Assembly: GCF_004137345.1 (NCBI RefSeq)
Contig: NZ_SDWV01000012.1
Span: 1 to 64,000, forward strand
Direction: 5' to 3'
DNA: 64,000 nt
From: Nocardioides zhouii
GTDB taxonomy: Bacteria; Actinomycetota; Actinomycetes; Propionibacteriales; Nocardioidaceae
This document shows positions 49,701-57,246 of this stretch, one piece after another (position 1 is the stretch's first letter; every line of letters begins with the position of its first letter). The notes beneath the pieces are model-generated. The model saw nothing but the letters and a program-made list of their open reading frames with translations, made no database searches and was not told the DNA's origin. A program made the position numbers and the translations under genes.

Positions 49701-50605
49701 GACGTCTCGGCGACGTTGGTGGCGAGGACGACGCGGCGCACCGTGGACGGGTGGCTGGAGAACACCTTGTGCTGGTCGGCGGCGCTGAGGCGGGAGTAGA
49801 GCGGGACGATCTCGAGGCGGTCACTCTTCAGCGCGTCGAAGGCGTCGGCGGTGTCGCGGATCTCGCGCTCGCCGGGGAGGAAGACGAGCACGTCCCCGGG
49901 GCCTTCGGCCGACAGCTCGCGTACGGCGTCGACGATCGCCTCGGTCTGGTCGCGCTGGACCGGCTCGCCGTCCTCGTCGTCCTCCGGCAGCTCGAGCAGC
50001 GGGCGGTAGCGGACCTCGACCGGGAACGTACGCCCCGACACCTCGACCACGGGCGCAGCGAAGTGGGCGGCGAACCGGTCGACGTCGATCGTCGCGCTGG
50101 TGATGATCACCTTGAGGTCGGGCCGGCGCGGGAGCAGTCGCTTGAGGTAGCCGAGGAGGAAGTCGATGTTGAGGCTGCGCTCGTGGGCCTCGTCGATGAT
50201 GAGCGTGTCGTACTTGCGGAGGTCGCGGTCGCGCTGGAGCTCCGCGAGCAGGATGCCGTCGGTCATCAGCTTGACCCGGCTGGCCTTCGACGTGCGGTCG
50301 ATGAACCGCACCTGGTAGCCGATGACGTCACCGAGCTCGGTGCCGAGCTCCTCAGCGATCCGCTCCGCCACGGAGCGGGCGGCGATCCGGCGCGGCTGGG
50401 TGTGGCCGATCAGCTTCCCGCCCTCGGCCGGGCCTGCCCCGCGACCGAGCTCGAGGCAGATCTTCGGCAGCTGGGTGGTCTTCCCCGACCCGGTCTCGCC
50501 GGCGACGATGACGACCTGGTGGTCGCGGATCGCCGCGGCGATGTCGTCGCGGCGCGCGGAGACCGGAAGGTCCGGCGGGTAGGAGATCTTCACAACGGGC
50601 GCCAT
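46754..50605 (-). CDS. hrpA: ATP-dependent RNA helicase HrpA
   Basis: A 1283-residue DEAH-box helicase, full length for the family. Walker A is AGETGSGKTTQ near residue 31, the DEAH box is IIDEAHERSLNIDFL, ITSATIDVDRFAAHF is motif III, and ASANQRSGRCGRVSDGIA is motif VI. The helicase-associated domain and the long C-terminal OB-like region of HrpA follow. It acts on mRNA and stalled ribosomes according to work on the E. coli protein. Start ATG 50605 begins MAPVVKISYP, matching the family. A long open frame antisense to it is an artefact of codon bias. Confidence 0.95.
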   Translation of the reverse strand: MAPVVKISYPPDLPVSARRDDIAAAIRDHQVVIVAGETGSGKTTQLPKICLELGRGAGPAEGGKLIGHTQPRRIAARSVAERIAEELGTELGDVIGYQVRFIDRTSKASRVKLMTDGILLAELQRDRDLRKYDTLIIDEAHERSLNIDFLLGYLKRLLPRRPDLKVIITSATIDVDRFAAHFAAPVVEVSGRTFPVEVRYRPLLELPEDDEDGEPVQRDQTEAIVDAVRELSAEGPGDVLVFLPGEREIRDTADAFDALKSDRLEIVPLYSRLSAADQHKVFSSHPSTVRRVVLATNVAETSLTVPGIAYVVDTGVARISRYSVRTKVQRLPIEPISQASANQRSGRCGRVSDGIAIRLYSQEDFEGRPEFTDPEILRTNLASVILQMASLRLGDIARFPFVEPPDRRNIKAGTDLLEELGAITAEAAPQRVANRRSEPPHRSTSQPGVRLTAVGKRLARLPIDPRLGRMILEAERLGCVRDVLVIAAALSIQDPRERPEEQRAQADQQHARFKHESSDFLTWLNLWRHIKQQQKELSSSAFRRMCKREHLNYMRIREWQDYESQLRQVAKEMKLEVGHPSDTPDEDGIHQALLSGLLSHIGALEEREKAKPGERRPLREYVGARNARFAVFPGSVLKGRNPGFLMSAELVETSRLWARQNAAINPEWAERLGEHLVKRTYSEPHWSRKRAAVMARERVTLYGVPLVADRLVQYGRIDAPLARELFIRHALVQGEWDSRHKFLAENARLLEEAEELEHRARRRDIVVDEETLFEFYDARVGEDVVSGQHFDQWWKRARQKRPDLLTFDPEMLTHDTAGEVRAHDFPTQWHDSDEAGLTFPISYHFEPGSTDDGLTIDVPVATLNRIDADDFSWLVPGLREELVTELIRSLPKHLRVAMVPAPNTAREFLAATPPGTEPILDALERFARSTRSLVIDREAWDWAKVPTHLQPTYRVVTEEGVEAGRGKDLDALKEPLRPTFERAMADVAADSGVTATGQTAWTFGTIDESFVQRRAGHEVRGFPALVDEGTTVGLQVLATADVAAAHHRLGVRRLVLVALGPPTPVDDVLAAAGLDQRAKLALVGSPYASVGDLLADVRAAIVGEVVDSRPTVRDEAAYDAVVAAARDAVAEGTSAAVHDVMRVLEAWRATDRAISGRADLMTLPAMTDMRAQVGRLMEPGFVGRAGTRRLRDYPRYLAAVTHRRERLDAAVARDRGLQDQLSGLQEAWLHAVAALPEGQPVPQHLREAGWLLEEYRVSLFAQQLGTRDKVSDQRIRKVMGTSS

Positions 50606-50660
50606 TCTCGCCCACTGCGGCAACCGGGTTTCGCGCCGGGATCCTGCTGACGCGGTTCGC

Positions 50661-51125
50661 TCAGCTGGTGGAGCTGTCGTCGTCCTCCGGCGGAGTGGTC
50701 GGCGGGAGCTGACCGGGTACGCCGTGGGGGCCGCCGTGCATGCCGTCGCGCCCGGGACCCCGGTCGTCCGCGTCGCGCTGCTGCATCCAGCCGCCGCGGT
50801 CCCGACCACCGTCGTCACCGATGGCGTGCACGGCCGCGAAGCCGAGGCCGCCGACGATGATCCCCGCCAGCGCGGAGGCGATCAGGGCCGCAAGCCCGAA
50901 GGTGCGGCTGCCGTCCGAGCTGCGCAGGCTGCGGAAGCGCTCGCCGAAGCCGCGACGCCCGGTCGTCACGGGCGCAGGCGCGACCGGCTCTGCGGTGGTC
51001 GCCGCGGGAGCAGCCGGCTCGGATGCCGGGGCCGGCGGCAGAGTCGCGGCGCCCTCGGGGCGTACGGGCTGGGTCTCGTCGTCGGGCTGGGTCTCGTCGT
51101 CGGGCCGGAGCTTGTCGTCGGTCAT
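50661..51125 (-). CDS. Small single-pass membrane protein of unknown function
   Basis: A 154-residue protein. Residues 1-70 are disordered and acidic then Pro/Ala-rich, starting with two copies of DDETQP; this repeat is exact at DNA level. One membrane helix lies at about 82-104 (LAALIASALAGIIVGGLGFAA). The outer tail is rich in Asp, Gly and Arg with GRDGMHGGPHG and ends in acidic residues. It is divergent from the YCII gene and downstream of nothing obvious. No family recognised. Confidence 0.65.
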   Translation of the reverse strand: MTDDKLRPDDETQPDDETQPVRPEGAATLPPAPASEPAAPAATTAEPVAPAPVTTGRRGFGERFRSLRSSDGSRTFGLAALIASALAGIIVGGLGFAAVHAIGDDGGRDRGGWMQQRDADDRGPGRDGMHGGPHGVPGQLPPTTPPEDDDSSTS

Positions 51126-51192
51126 GGCAGGAGCGTGCGCCCGCTGCCTGTGGGCGACCTGTGAACGCGCCCTGAGATTCATGGGACTGCGA

Positions 51193-51219
51193 TGTCGAGA
51201 ACCACGGTGCGGCTCCGTC
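51193..51219 (+). promoter_or_regulatory. Candidate ECF-type promoter before the YCII gene
   Basis: TGTCGA (51193-51198), a 17-base spacer and CGTC (51216-51219) lie about 50 bases before the YCII start. As I recall, this agrees with the promoter motif reported for ECF42 sigma factors, and an ECF42-like sigma gene is the next gene. Autoregulation of the pair is therefore likely. Confidence 0.5.
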
Positions 51220-51268
51220 CCCGGAGTGGATGCGGCCACAATGGCCGCACCGGACAAGGAGAACCGAG

Positions 51269-51676
51269 ATGCCGAAGTACCTGATCCTCAAGCACTACCG
51301 CGGCACCCCCGCCACCGTGAACGACGTCCCGATGGACCGCTGGACCCCCGAGGAGGTCGACGCCCACCTGAAGTTCATGGACGACTTCGGGAAGCGGCTG
51401 GAGGCCGACGGCGAGTTCGTCGACGGCCAGGCGCTGTCGCCCGAGGGCGCCTTCGTCCGCGCCGACGACCAAGGCAAGGGCCCGATCACCGACGGGCCGT
51501 TCGCGGAGACCAAGGACCTCATCGCCGGCTGGTACATCGTCGACGTCGACGGCTGGGACCGCGCGGTCGCCCTGGCCGGCGAGCTCTCGCTGGCCCCGGG
51601 GGCCGGCGGCAGGCCGATCCACGAGTGGCTCGAGGTGCGCCCGTTCTACGGCTCGCCGACCGGCACCGAGGACTGA
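51269..51676 (+). CDS. YCII/DGPF-domain protein partnered with ECF sigma factor
   Basis: A 135-residue single-domain protein. MPKYLILKHYRGTP, the motif GPITDGPFAETKDLIAGWYI (containing DGPF) and the final IEVRPFYG-type EWLEVRPFYG are diagnostic of the DGPF group of YCII proteins. ECF42 sigma factors are typically encoded beside such proteins, often as their targets. AGGAGA precedes the ATG. The dimeric ferredoxin-like fold and its acidic/His residues suggest a small-molecule enzyme, but no reaction is established. Confidence 0.88.
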   Translation: MPKYLILKHYRGTPATVNDVPMDRWTPEEVDAHLKFMDDFGKRLEADGEFVDGQALSPEGAFVRADDQGKGPITDGPFAETKDLIAGWYIVDVDGWDRAVALAGELSLAPGAGGRPIHEWLEVRPFYGSPTGTED

Positions 51677-51689
51677 CATCCCGAGCCCG

Positions 51690-52859
51690 ATGGATCCGTT
51701 CGACGGGACGACGCTGCGACCGCTCGTCCCAGCAGTGATCGGTGTCCTCGTCCGCCGCGGAGCCGACTTCGCGGCGGCCGAGGACGCCGTCCAGGACGCG
51801 CTCGTCGAGGCGTGGCGCACCTTCGGCGCCGGCGACGACGCGGCACCGCGCGACCTCAAGGGCTGGCTGGTCACCGTGGCGTGGCGGCGGTTCCTGGACG
51901 GCGTACGGTCCGGGTCGGCGCGGCAGCGCCGCGAGGTCGTGGTCGACGCAGAGCCGGGCGCGGGTCCGACCGAGGTCGCCGACGACACCCTGCGGGTCTT
52001 CTTCCTCTGCGCGCACCCGGCCCTCACCCCGGCGTCGGCGGTCGCGCTGACGCTGCGGGCGGTGGCGGGCCTCACCACGCGCCAGGTCGCCGAGGCCTAC
52101 CTGGTGCCCGAGGCGACGATGGCGCAGCGGATCAGCCGTGCGAAGCGGACGATCTCGGGCGAGTCGTTCGACCGGCCGGGCGACCTCGCCACGGTGCGGC
52201 GGGTGCTCTACCTGGTCTTCAACGAGGGCTACTCCGGCGACGTGGACCTCGCTGCCGAGGCGATCCGGCTCACCCGGCAGCTCGCGTCGCTGCGGGCCAA
52301 CCCCGAGACCGACGGGCTGCTCGCCCTGACGCTGCTCCACCACGCGCGTCGCCCGGCCCGGCTGCGGCCGGACGGCACCCTGGTCCCGCTCGTCGACCAG
52401 GACCGCAGCCGCTGGGACGGCGCCCTGATCGAGGAGGGCGTCCGGATCCTGCAGCGCGCCCTCGCTCTCGAGCAGCGCGGCGAGTTCCAACTGCAGGCGG
52501 CGATCGCGGCGCTCCACGCCGACGCGCGTACGACGGAGGAGACGGACTGGGTGCAGGTCGTGCAGTGGTACGACGAGCTGCTGGCCCTGACCGGCAGCCC
52601 CGTCGTACGCCTCAACCGGGCCGTCGCCGTGGGCGAGGCCGACGGACCTCGCGCTGGGCTCGCCGCACTCGCCGAGGTCGACCCCGACCTGCCGCGCCAC
52701 CGGGCCGTGTCGGCGTACCTCCACGAGAGGGACGGCGACCTCGCGACCGCCGCCGGGCTCTACGCCGAGGCGGCCGCGCTCGCCACGAACATGCCCGAGC
52801 GAACCCACCTGACCAAGCAGGCCGCACGGCTCAACCAGCACTCCCCGGTGGTCGAGTAG
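51690..52859 (+). CDS. ECF42-like RNA polymerase sigma factor with long C-terminal domain
   Basis: A 389-residue sigma factor. Residues about 5-75 are region 2 (AEDAVQDALVEAWRTFGAG) and about 105-165 region 4 (LTTRQVAEAYLVPEATMAQR). The C-terminal 200 residues (DUF6596/TPR-like: VLYLVFNEGYSGDVDLAAEA, AIAALHADARTTEETDW) are typical of group ECF42, which has no anti-sigma factor and depends on this extension. Start ATG 51690 is 13 bases after the YCII stop. Its last codons and stop lie within a dispersed repeat (52848-52881). Confidence 0.9.
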   Translation: MDPFDGTTLRPLVPAVIGVLVRRGADFAAAEDAVQDALVEAWRTFGAGDDAAPRDLKGWLVTVAWRRFLDGVRSGSARQRREVVVDAEPGAGPTEVADDTLRVFFLCAHPALTPASAVALTLRAVAGLTTRQVAEAYLVPEATMAQRISRAKRTISGESFDRPGDLATVRRVLYLVFNEGYSGDVDLAAEAIRLTRQLASLRANPETDGLLALTLLHHARRPARLRPDGTLVPLVDQDRSRWDGALIEEGVRILQRALALEQRGEFQLQAAIAALHADARTTEETDWVQVVQWYDELLALTGSPVVRLNRAVAVGEADGPRAGLAALAEVDPDLPRHRAVSAYLHERDGDLATAAGLYAEAAALATNMPERTHLTKQAARLNQHSPVVE

Positions 52860-52881
52860 CCGAGCGAGGCGTGTCGAGACC
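52848..52881. repeat. Dispersed repeat covering the sigma-gene stop codon
   Basis: GGTCGAGTAGCC and GGCGTGTCGAGACC form a bulged inverted repeat. The stop codon TAG of the sigma gene is part of it. A related sequence lies near 5872-5932. Elements of this GGTCTCGA-type are, to my knowledge, common in high-GC actinobacteria. Confidence 0.6.
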
Positions 52882-52931
52882 GACAGGCGCGTCACAGGAA
52901 CTCCACAGGAACCGACGGCAGGATGCTGCCC

Positions 52932-53645
52932 ATGCAGCAGCTCACCCGACCCGACGGCTCCCCCGTGCGCGTCCTCGTGGTCGACGACGAGGTCAACATC
53001 GCCGAGCTCTTGGCGATGGCCCTGCGCTACGAGGGGTGGGACCTGCGGGTGGCCCACACGGGCACCGATGCGGTCGCCACGGCGCGTGACTTCCGGCCCG
53101 ACGCTGTCGTGCTCGACATCATGCTCCCGGACTTCGACGGCCTCGAGGTGCTGCGCCGGATGCGCGCCGACGGCAACGACGTGCCCGTCCTCTTCCTCAC
53201 CGCCAAGGACGCCGTCGAGGACCGGATCGCCGGCCTCACGGCGGGTGGCGACGACTACGTCACCAAGCCGTTCTCGCTCGAGGAGGTTGTGGCGCGGCTG
53301 CGCGGTCTGATCCGACGCGGCGGGACGGCCGCCCAGGCCGACGCCGGCAACGTGCTCGCCGTCGGCGACCTCACCCTCGACGAGGACAGCCACGAGGTGC
53401 ACCGCGCCGGCGAGGAGATCAGCCTGACCGCGACCGAGTTCGAGCTGCTGCGCTTCCTGATGCGCAACCCGCGGCGCGTGCTGAGCAAGGCGCAGATCCT
53501 CGACCGCGTCTGGCAGTACGACTTCGGCGGGCAGGCCAACGTCGTCGAGCTCTACATCTCCTACCTGCGCAAGAAGATCGACGCCGGGCGCGACCCGATG
53601 ATCCACACCATGCGCGGCGCCGGCTACGTCCTGAAGCCGGCGTGA
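52932..53645 (+). CDS. OmpR-family response regulator
   Basis: A 237-residue two-domain regulator. The receiver (about 10-125) has VLVVDDEVN with the acidic pocket, the phosphorylated Asp in VLDIMLPDFDG, and LTAKDAVED and YVTKPF with the conserved Thr and Lys. The winged-helix output domain (about 135-235) ends in DPMIHTMRGAGYVLKP. I prefer ATG 52932 because GCAGG lies 9 bases upstream; ATG 52923 has none. It overlaps the kinase gene by 4 bases. Confidence 0.93.
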   Translation: MQQLTRPDGSPVRVLVVDDEVNIAELLAMALRYEGWDLRVAHTGTDAVATARDFRPDAVVLDIMLPDFDGLEVLRRMRADGNDVPVLFLTAKDAVEDRIAGLTAGGDDYVTKPFSLEEVVARLRGLIRRGGTAAQADAGNVLAVGDLTLDEDSHEVHRAGEEISLTATEFELLRFLMRNPRRVLSKAQILDRVWQYDFGGQANVVELYISYLRKKIDAGRDPMIHTMRGAGYVLKPA

Positions 53646-55057
53646 TGCGTCGTCCCTTGACCCTCACGACGCGCTTGGTCGCGCTGGTCGTGCTGCTCGT
53701 CGCGGTGACCGCCGCGGTCATCGGGACTGCGACGACGCTGGTGATGCGCGGCTACTTCACCGACCGGCTCGACGACCAGGTGCGCAGCTCGCTGACCCGT
53801 GCGTACGGTCCCCCGATGGACTTCCGCGGCCCGGGCCGCGATGACGACGACGGGCGCGGACCGGGCGGGCAGAGCATCGGCACGCTGACCGCTCTCGTCG
53901 ACCCCGACTCGGGCACCTCGACCGGCACCGTCCTGGAGGACGATTCCACCGGCGAGGCCAAGGAGAAGCCGCTGTCGGCGGCAGTGCTCGACCGCATCGC
54001 CGACGTCCCGGCCGACGGGAAGGTGCACGAGGTCACCCTGCGGGGACTCGGCGAGTACCGGGTGATCGCGAACGACGCCTACAACGTCGTCTCGGTCGCC
54101 GGTCTCCCGACCAAGGAGGTCGACGACGCGCTCGCCTGGCTGGTCACCATCGTCGTGGTCGTGAGCGGCGCCGCCGTCGCGATCGCCGGTGGCGCCGGCA
54201 CCTTCGTCGTACGCCGCCAGCTGGCGCCGCTGCGCGAGGTGTCCGGCACCGCCCACCGCGTCGCCGAGCTCCCCCTCGCCTCCGGCGAGATCGACCTGTC
54301 CGAGCGGGTGCCCGCGCGCCTCACCGACGAGCGCACCGAGGTCGGCCAGGTCGGCGCAGCGTTGAACGCGATGCTCGACCACGTCGAGGCGTCCCTCGAC
54401 CAGCGGCACCGCAGCGAGCAGCAGGTGCGCCAGTTCGTCGCCGACGCCTCCCACGAGCTGCGGACGCCACTGGCCACGATCGCCGGCTACACCGAGCTGG
54501 CGCGCAACCGCCCGGAGACCACCCCCACCGCGCTCGCCAAGGTCGAGACCGAGTCGGCGCGGATGACCGGGCTCGTCGAGGACCTGCTCCTGCTCGCCCG
54601 GCTCGACTCCGGCCGACCTCTCGAGCGCGAGCCCGTCGACCTGTCCCGGCTCCTGCTGGAGGCGGTCAACGACGCCCGCGTCGTGGACGCCGACCGGCAG
54701 TGGCGGCTGTCCCTCCCGGACGCGCCGGTGAGCGTCGTCGGCGACGCCGCCCGCCTGCACCAGGTGGTGACCAACCTGCTCGCCAACGCCAGCAAGTACA
54801 CGCCCGCGGGCACCACCATCACCGTCACCGGCTCGGCCGACGGCTTCACGGTGCACGACGACGGTCCCGGCTTCTCCCCCGAGCTCGCCCCCCGCGCGTT
54901 CGAGCGGTTCACCCGCGGCGACGCCGCCCGCACCCGCGCCGGCGGCGCCGGTCTCGGCCTCTCGATGGTCCAGGCGATCGTGGCCGCCCACGGCGGCTCG
55001 GTCGAGCTGACCAGCAACCCCGGCGCCACCACCTTCACCGTCCACCTCCCCCGCTGA
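53642..55057 (+). CDS. Sensor histidine kinase
   Basis: A 471-residue kinase. Two membrane helices (about 10-32 and 158-182) enclose an extracytoplasmic sensor rich in Asp and Gly. A HAMP domain follows, then the phosphoacceptor in DASHELRTPLATIAGYTEL near residue 272, the N-box VVTNLLANASKYTPAG, and G-boxes DDGPGFSPE and GAGLGLSMVQAIV. It forms a two-component system with the preceding regulator (translation overlap ATGA). Resemblance to TrcS/PhoR-type actinobacterial kinases is clear but the signal is unknown. Its stop codon lies inside the first repeat arm at 55056. Confidence 0.93.
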   Translation: MMRRPLTLTTRLVALVVLLVAVTAAVIGTATTLVMRGYFTDRLDDQVRSSLTRAYGPPMDFRGPGRDDDDGRGPGGQSIGTLTALVDPDSGTSTGTVLEDDSTGEAKEKPLSAAVLDRIADVPADGKVHEVTLRGLGEYRVIANDAYNVVSVAGLPTKEVDDALAWLVTIVVVVSGAAVAIAGGAGTFVVRRQLAPLREVSGTAHRVAELPLASGEIDLSERVPARLTDERTEVGQVGAALNAMLDHVEASLDQRHRSEQQVRQFVADASHELRTPLATIAGYTELARNRPETTPTALAKVETESARMTGLVEDLLLLARLDSGRPLEREPVDLSRLLLEAVNDARVVDADRQWRLSLPDAPVSVVGDAARLHQVVTNLLANASKYTPAGTTITVTGSADGFTVHDDGPGFSPELAPRAFERFTRGDAARTRAGGAGLGLSMVQAIVAAHGGSVELTSNPGATTFTVHLPR

Positions 55058-55235
55058 CCGGGCACTTCCTCGCGCTACAGGGCGCTGACCGGGCACTTCC
55101 TCGCGCTACAGGGCGCTGACCGGGCACTTCCTCGCGCTACAGGGCGCTGACCAGCGCGAGGAACCGCCCGGTCGGCTGGTCTCAGCGCGAGGAACCGCCC
55201 GGTCGGCTGGTCTCAGCGCGAGGAATCGCCCGGTC
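55056..55235. repeat. Nested palindrome array, 3 left + 3 right arms, 31-bp period
   Basis: Three left arms (55056-55077, 55087-55108, 55118-55139; GACCGGGCACTTCCTCGCG core) are followed by three right arms (55152-55173, 55183-55204, 55214-55235) that are their complements apart from three positions. All steps are 31 bp and the whole is exactly mirror-symmetric about 55145.5. Spacers are CAGGGCGCT on the left and GGCTGGTCT on the right. It begins in the kinase stop codon and ends 14 bases before the next start, next to its -10 box. It is the same unit as at 1956-2061. Confidence 0.93.
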
Positions 55236-55249
55236 GCTAGGTTGGTCGC

Positions 55250-55816
55250 ATGGAGCCCGGGACCCCGATCCGCTGCGAGATGACGAAGTGGGGCGACCGC
55301 CCGCACTGGGAGTTCGACGGGGTCTACCTGGGCGCCGATGAGCACGGCGAGTGGCTCGGCTTCCCACAGGGGACGCTCAACAGCCGCCCCGGTCTGCAGA
55401 TGGTCTCCGAGGTCGACTGCGTGACGCTCGTGCCGCCGGGAGGCTGGTACGCCGCGACCTTCCACGCGCCCGGGATCTGGTGCGACCTCTACGTCGACCT
55501 CGCCACCCCGGGCGAGTGGGACGGCACCGTGCTGCGGGCCGTCGACCTCGACCTCGACGTGATCCGGAGGTCCGCGACGCCACCGACCTCCACCAGGTCG
55601 GGACCGCAGAACATGGATGCCGGCCCGGGCGAGGTCTTCGTCGACGACGAGGACGAGTTCGCCGAGCACCAGGTCGCGTACGGCTATCCGGCCGACGTGG
55701 TCGCGCGAGCGCAGGCCAGCTGCGATGCGGTCCTCGCGGCCGCCCGCGCCGGCCTGCCGCCGTACGACGGCACGCACCAGCGGTGGCTCGCGGAACTCAC
55801 TCGCCTGACTTCCTGA
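55250..55816 (+). CDS. DUF402 domain protein
   Basis: A 188-residue protein of the FomD-like/DUF402 beta-barrel fold, members of which are nucleoside-diphosphate or nucleotidyl phosphohydrolases. Typical segments are GDRPHWEFDGVYLGADEHGEW, GGWYAATFHAPG and VDLDLDVIRRSA, with acidic residues in DLYVDLATPGEWDGT for metal binding. TAGGTT lies 6 bases before the ATG (leaderless), directly after the palindromic array. The 3' end overlaps the convergent exporter gene by 20 bases. Confidence 0.85.
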   Translation: MEPGTPIRCEMTKWGDRPHWEFDGVYLGADEHGEWLGFPQGTLNSRPGLQMVSEVDCVTLVPPGGWYAATFHAPGIWCDLYVDLATPGEWDGTVLRAVDLDLDVIRRSATPPTSTRSGPQNMDAGPGEVFVDDEDEFAEHQVAYGYPADVVARAQASCDAVLAAARAGLPPYDGTHQRWLAELTRLTS

Positions 55817-57167
55817 GCGCCCGACGCTCGGCGCGGGTCAGGGCGCGGAAGGGACCGACCAGGCGCGGTCCGGCGAGCCGGTTCTCCAGCTTGCGCGCCT
55901 CCCGCTTGAGCGGCTGGGCCACGTACTCCCCCAGGATCACGCCGGAGGCCAGCGCGATCGCTACGGAGATGGCGGTCATCAGCGCGAGGATGCCCTGGGA
56001 GACGAGGTAGCCCCCGTCCGCGAGCCAGGTGAGGCCGCGGTAGATCGACAGGCCGGGCAGGAACGGCACGATCGCCGGCACCGCGACCACCAGCGGGGGC
56101 ACCCGGACGCGGCCCGCCACCGCATAGGCGACGAGGCCGACGAAGAAGGCGGCCACGCCGGCAGCGGCGGCGCGGCCGAAGCCGTTGACCTCGACGGTCT
56201 GGGAGATCAGGGCGGCGACGGCGGTGATCGCCGCGATCGGCGCCACGGCCCGGCGTGGGGCGTAGCAGGCGACGGAGAAGGCAGCCGACGACACGGCCGC
56301 GCCGAGGATCAGGACGGGCAGGTCGGAGTACTTGACCTGGCCCGGCACGAGGCCGCTGAGCCCGATGTCGAGCACGTCGGAGACCGAGATGCCGAGGGCG
56401 ACGCCCGCGATGATGCCCGCGGTGGCCATCATCGCCTCGATCAGCCGCGCGCCCGCCGTCAGGTAGAAGCCGGTGAGCGCGTCCTGCACGGCGCCCATCA
56501 GCCCGATCCCGGCGAGCAGCATGATGATGTTGGCGGTGACGACCAGCGACTCGTCGACCTCGATCGGGGTGGCCGCAACGCCGGCGGCGAGCAGCGTGGC
56601 GATCGCACCGCCCGCGACCTGGTGGTAGAAGAACGGCAGCCGTCGCCGCGCCATGAGGATCTGCACGCGGTCGATCGACACGGCCGCCAGCGCGGCGACG
56701 GCCGAGACGAGGGCGCCACCGCCGAGGAAGACGCCGACGCCGGCGGCCATCACGGCCCAGGCGATCGTGACCGCCCACCGCGGGAAGGCGTGTCCCAGCG
56801 ACACGATGGTCGCCATCCGGTTGCGCGCGAGGTAGAGGTCGGCCCGGTCCAGGAGGATGTCGCGCACCAGGTGGTCGACTGCGGTGAGGTCCTCGTAGTC
56901 GATGTCGCGCTGCTGCACGTGGCGCATCATCAGCGTCGGTACGTCGTCGAGGGAGCGCTGGTAGCTCATCGAGAGGGCGGTGAAGGTCACGTCGACCTCG
57001 GCCTGGCGCAGGTCGAGGTGGTCGGCCACCGAGCGCATCGTGGCGGTGACGTCCGCGGCGCCGGCGCCCGAGGACAGCAGCATCTCGCCGATGCGCAGTA
57101 TGAGGTCCATCGAGAGGTGGATCTCGCGCACCCGCTGTGCCTCGGTCTGCTCGTTGTGCTCATCCAC
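55797..57167 (-). CDS. thrE: Threonine/serine exporter family protein
   Basis: A 456-residue membrane protein of the ThrE family. The N-terminal cytoplasmic domain (about 1-130) contains LRIGEMLLSSGAGAADVTAT and DVTFTALSMSYQRS. About ten membrane helices follow: five of the ThrE_1 part (about 130-270) and five of the second part (about 290-420). The basic C-terminus is cytoplasmic. Corynebacterial ThrE exports threonine and serine. No regulator is adjacent. The gene overlaps DUF402 convergently. Confidence 0.9.
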   Translation of the reverse strand: MDEHNEQTEAQRVREIHLSMDLILRIGEMLLSSGAGAADVTATMRSVADHLDLRQAEVDVTFTALSMSYQRSLDDVPTLMMRHVQQRDIDYEDLTAVDHLVRDILLDRADLYLARNRMATIVSLGHAFPRWAVTIAWAVMAAGVGVFLGGGALVSAVAALAAVSIDRVQILMARRRLPFFYHQVAGGAIATLLAAGVAATPIEVDESLVVTANIIMLLAGIGLMGAVQDALTGFYLTAGARLIEAMMATAGIIAGVALGISVSDVLDIGLSGLVPGQVKYSDLPVLILGAAVSSAAFSVACYAPRRAVAPIAAITAVAALISQTVEVNGFGRAAAAGVAAFFVGLVAYAVAGRVRVPPLVVAVPAIVPFLPGLSIYRGLTWLADGGYLVSQGILALMTAISVAIALASGVILGEYVAQPLKREARKLENRLAGPRLVGPFRALTRAERRALRKSGE

Positions 57168-57246
57168 GCCGCCATGCTCGCACCGCTCCCGGGGCCGCTG
57201 TCACAGGGGTGATCCGTGACCGCCCGGCGCTCCCTAGAGTGAGCCC

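Noticed and set aside
46508..50650. Very long open frame antisense to hrpA
   Set aside because: High GC at third positions removes stop codons from the opposite strand; composition and lack of any family match show it is not a gene.
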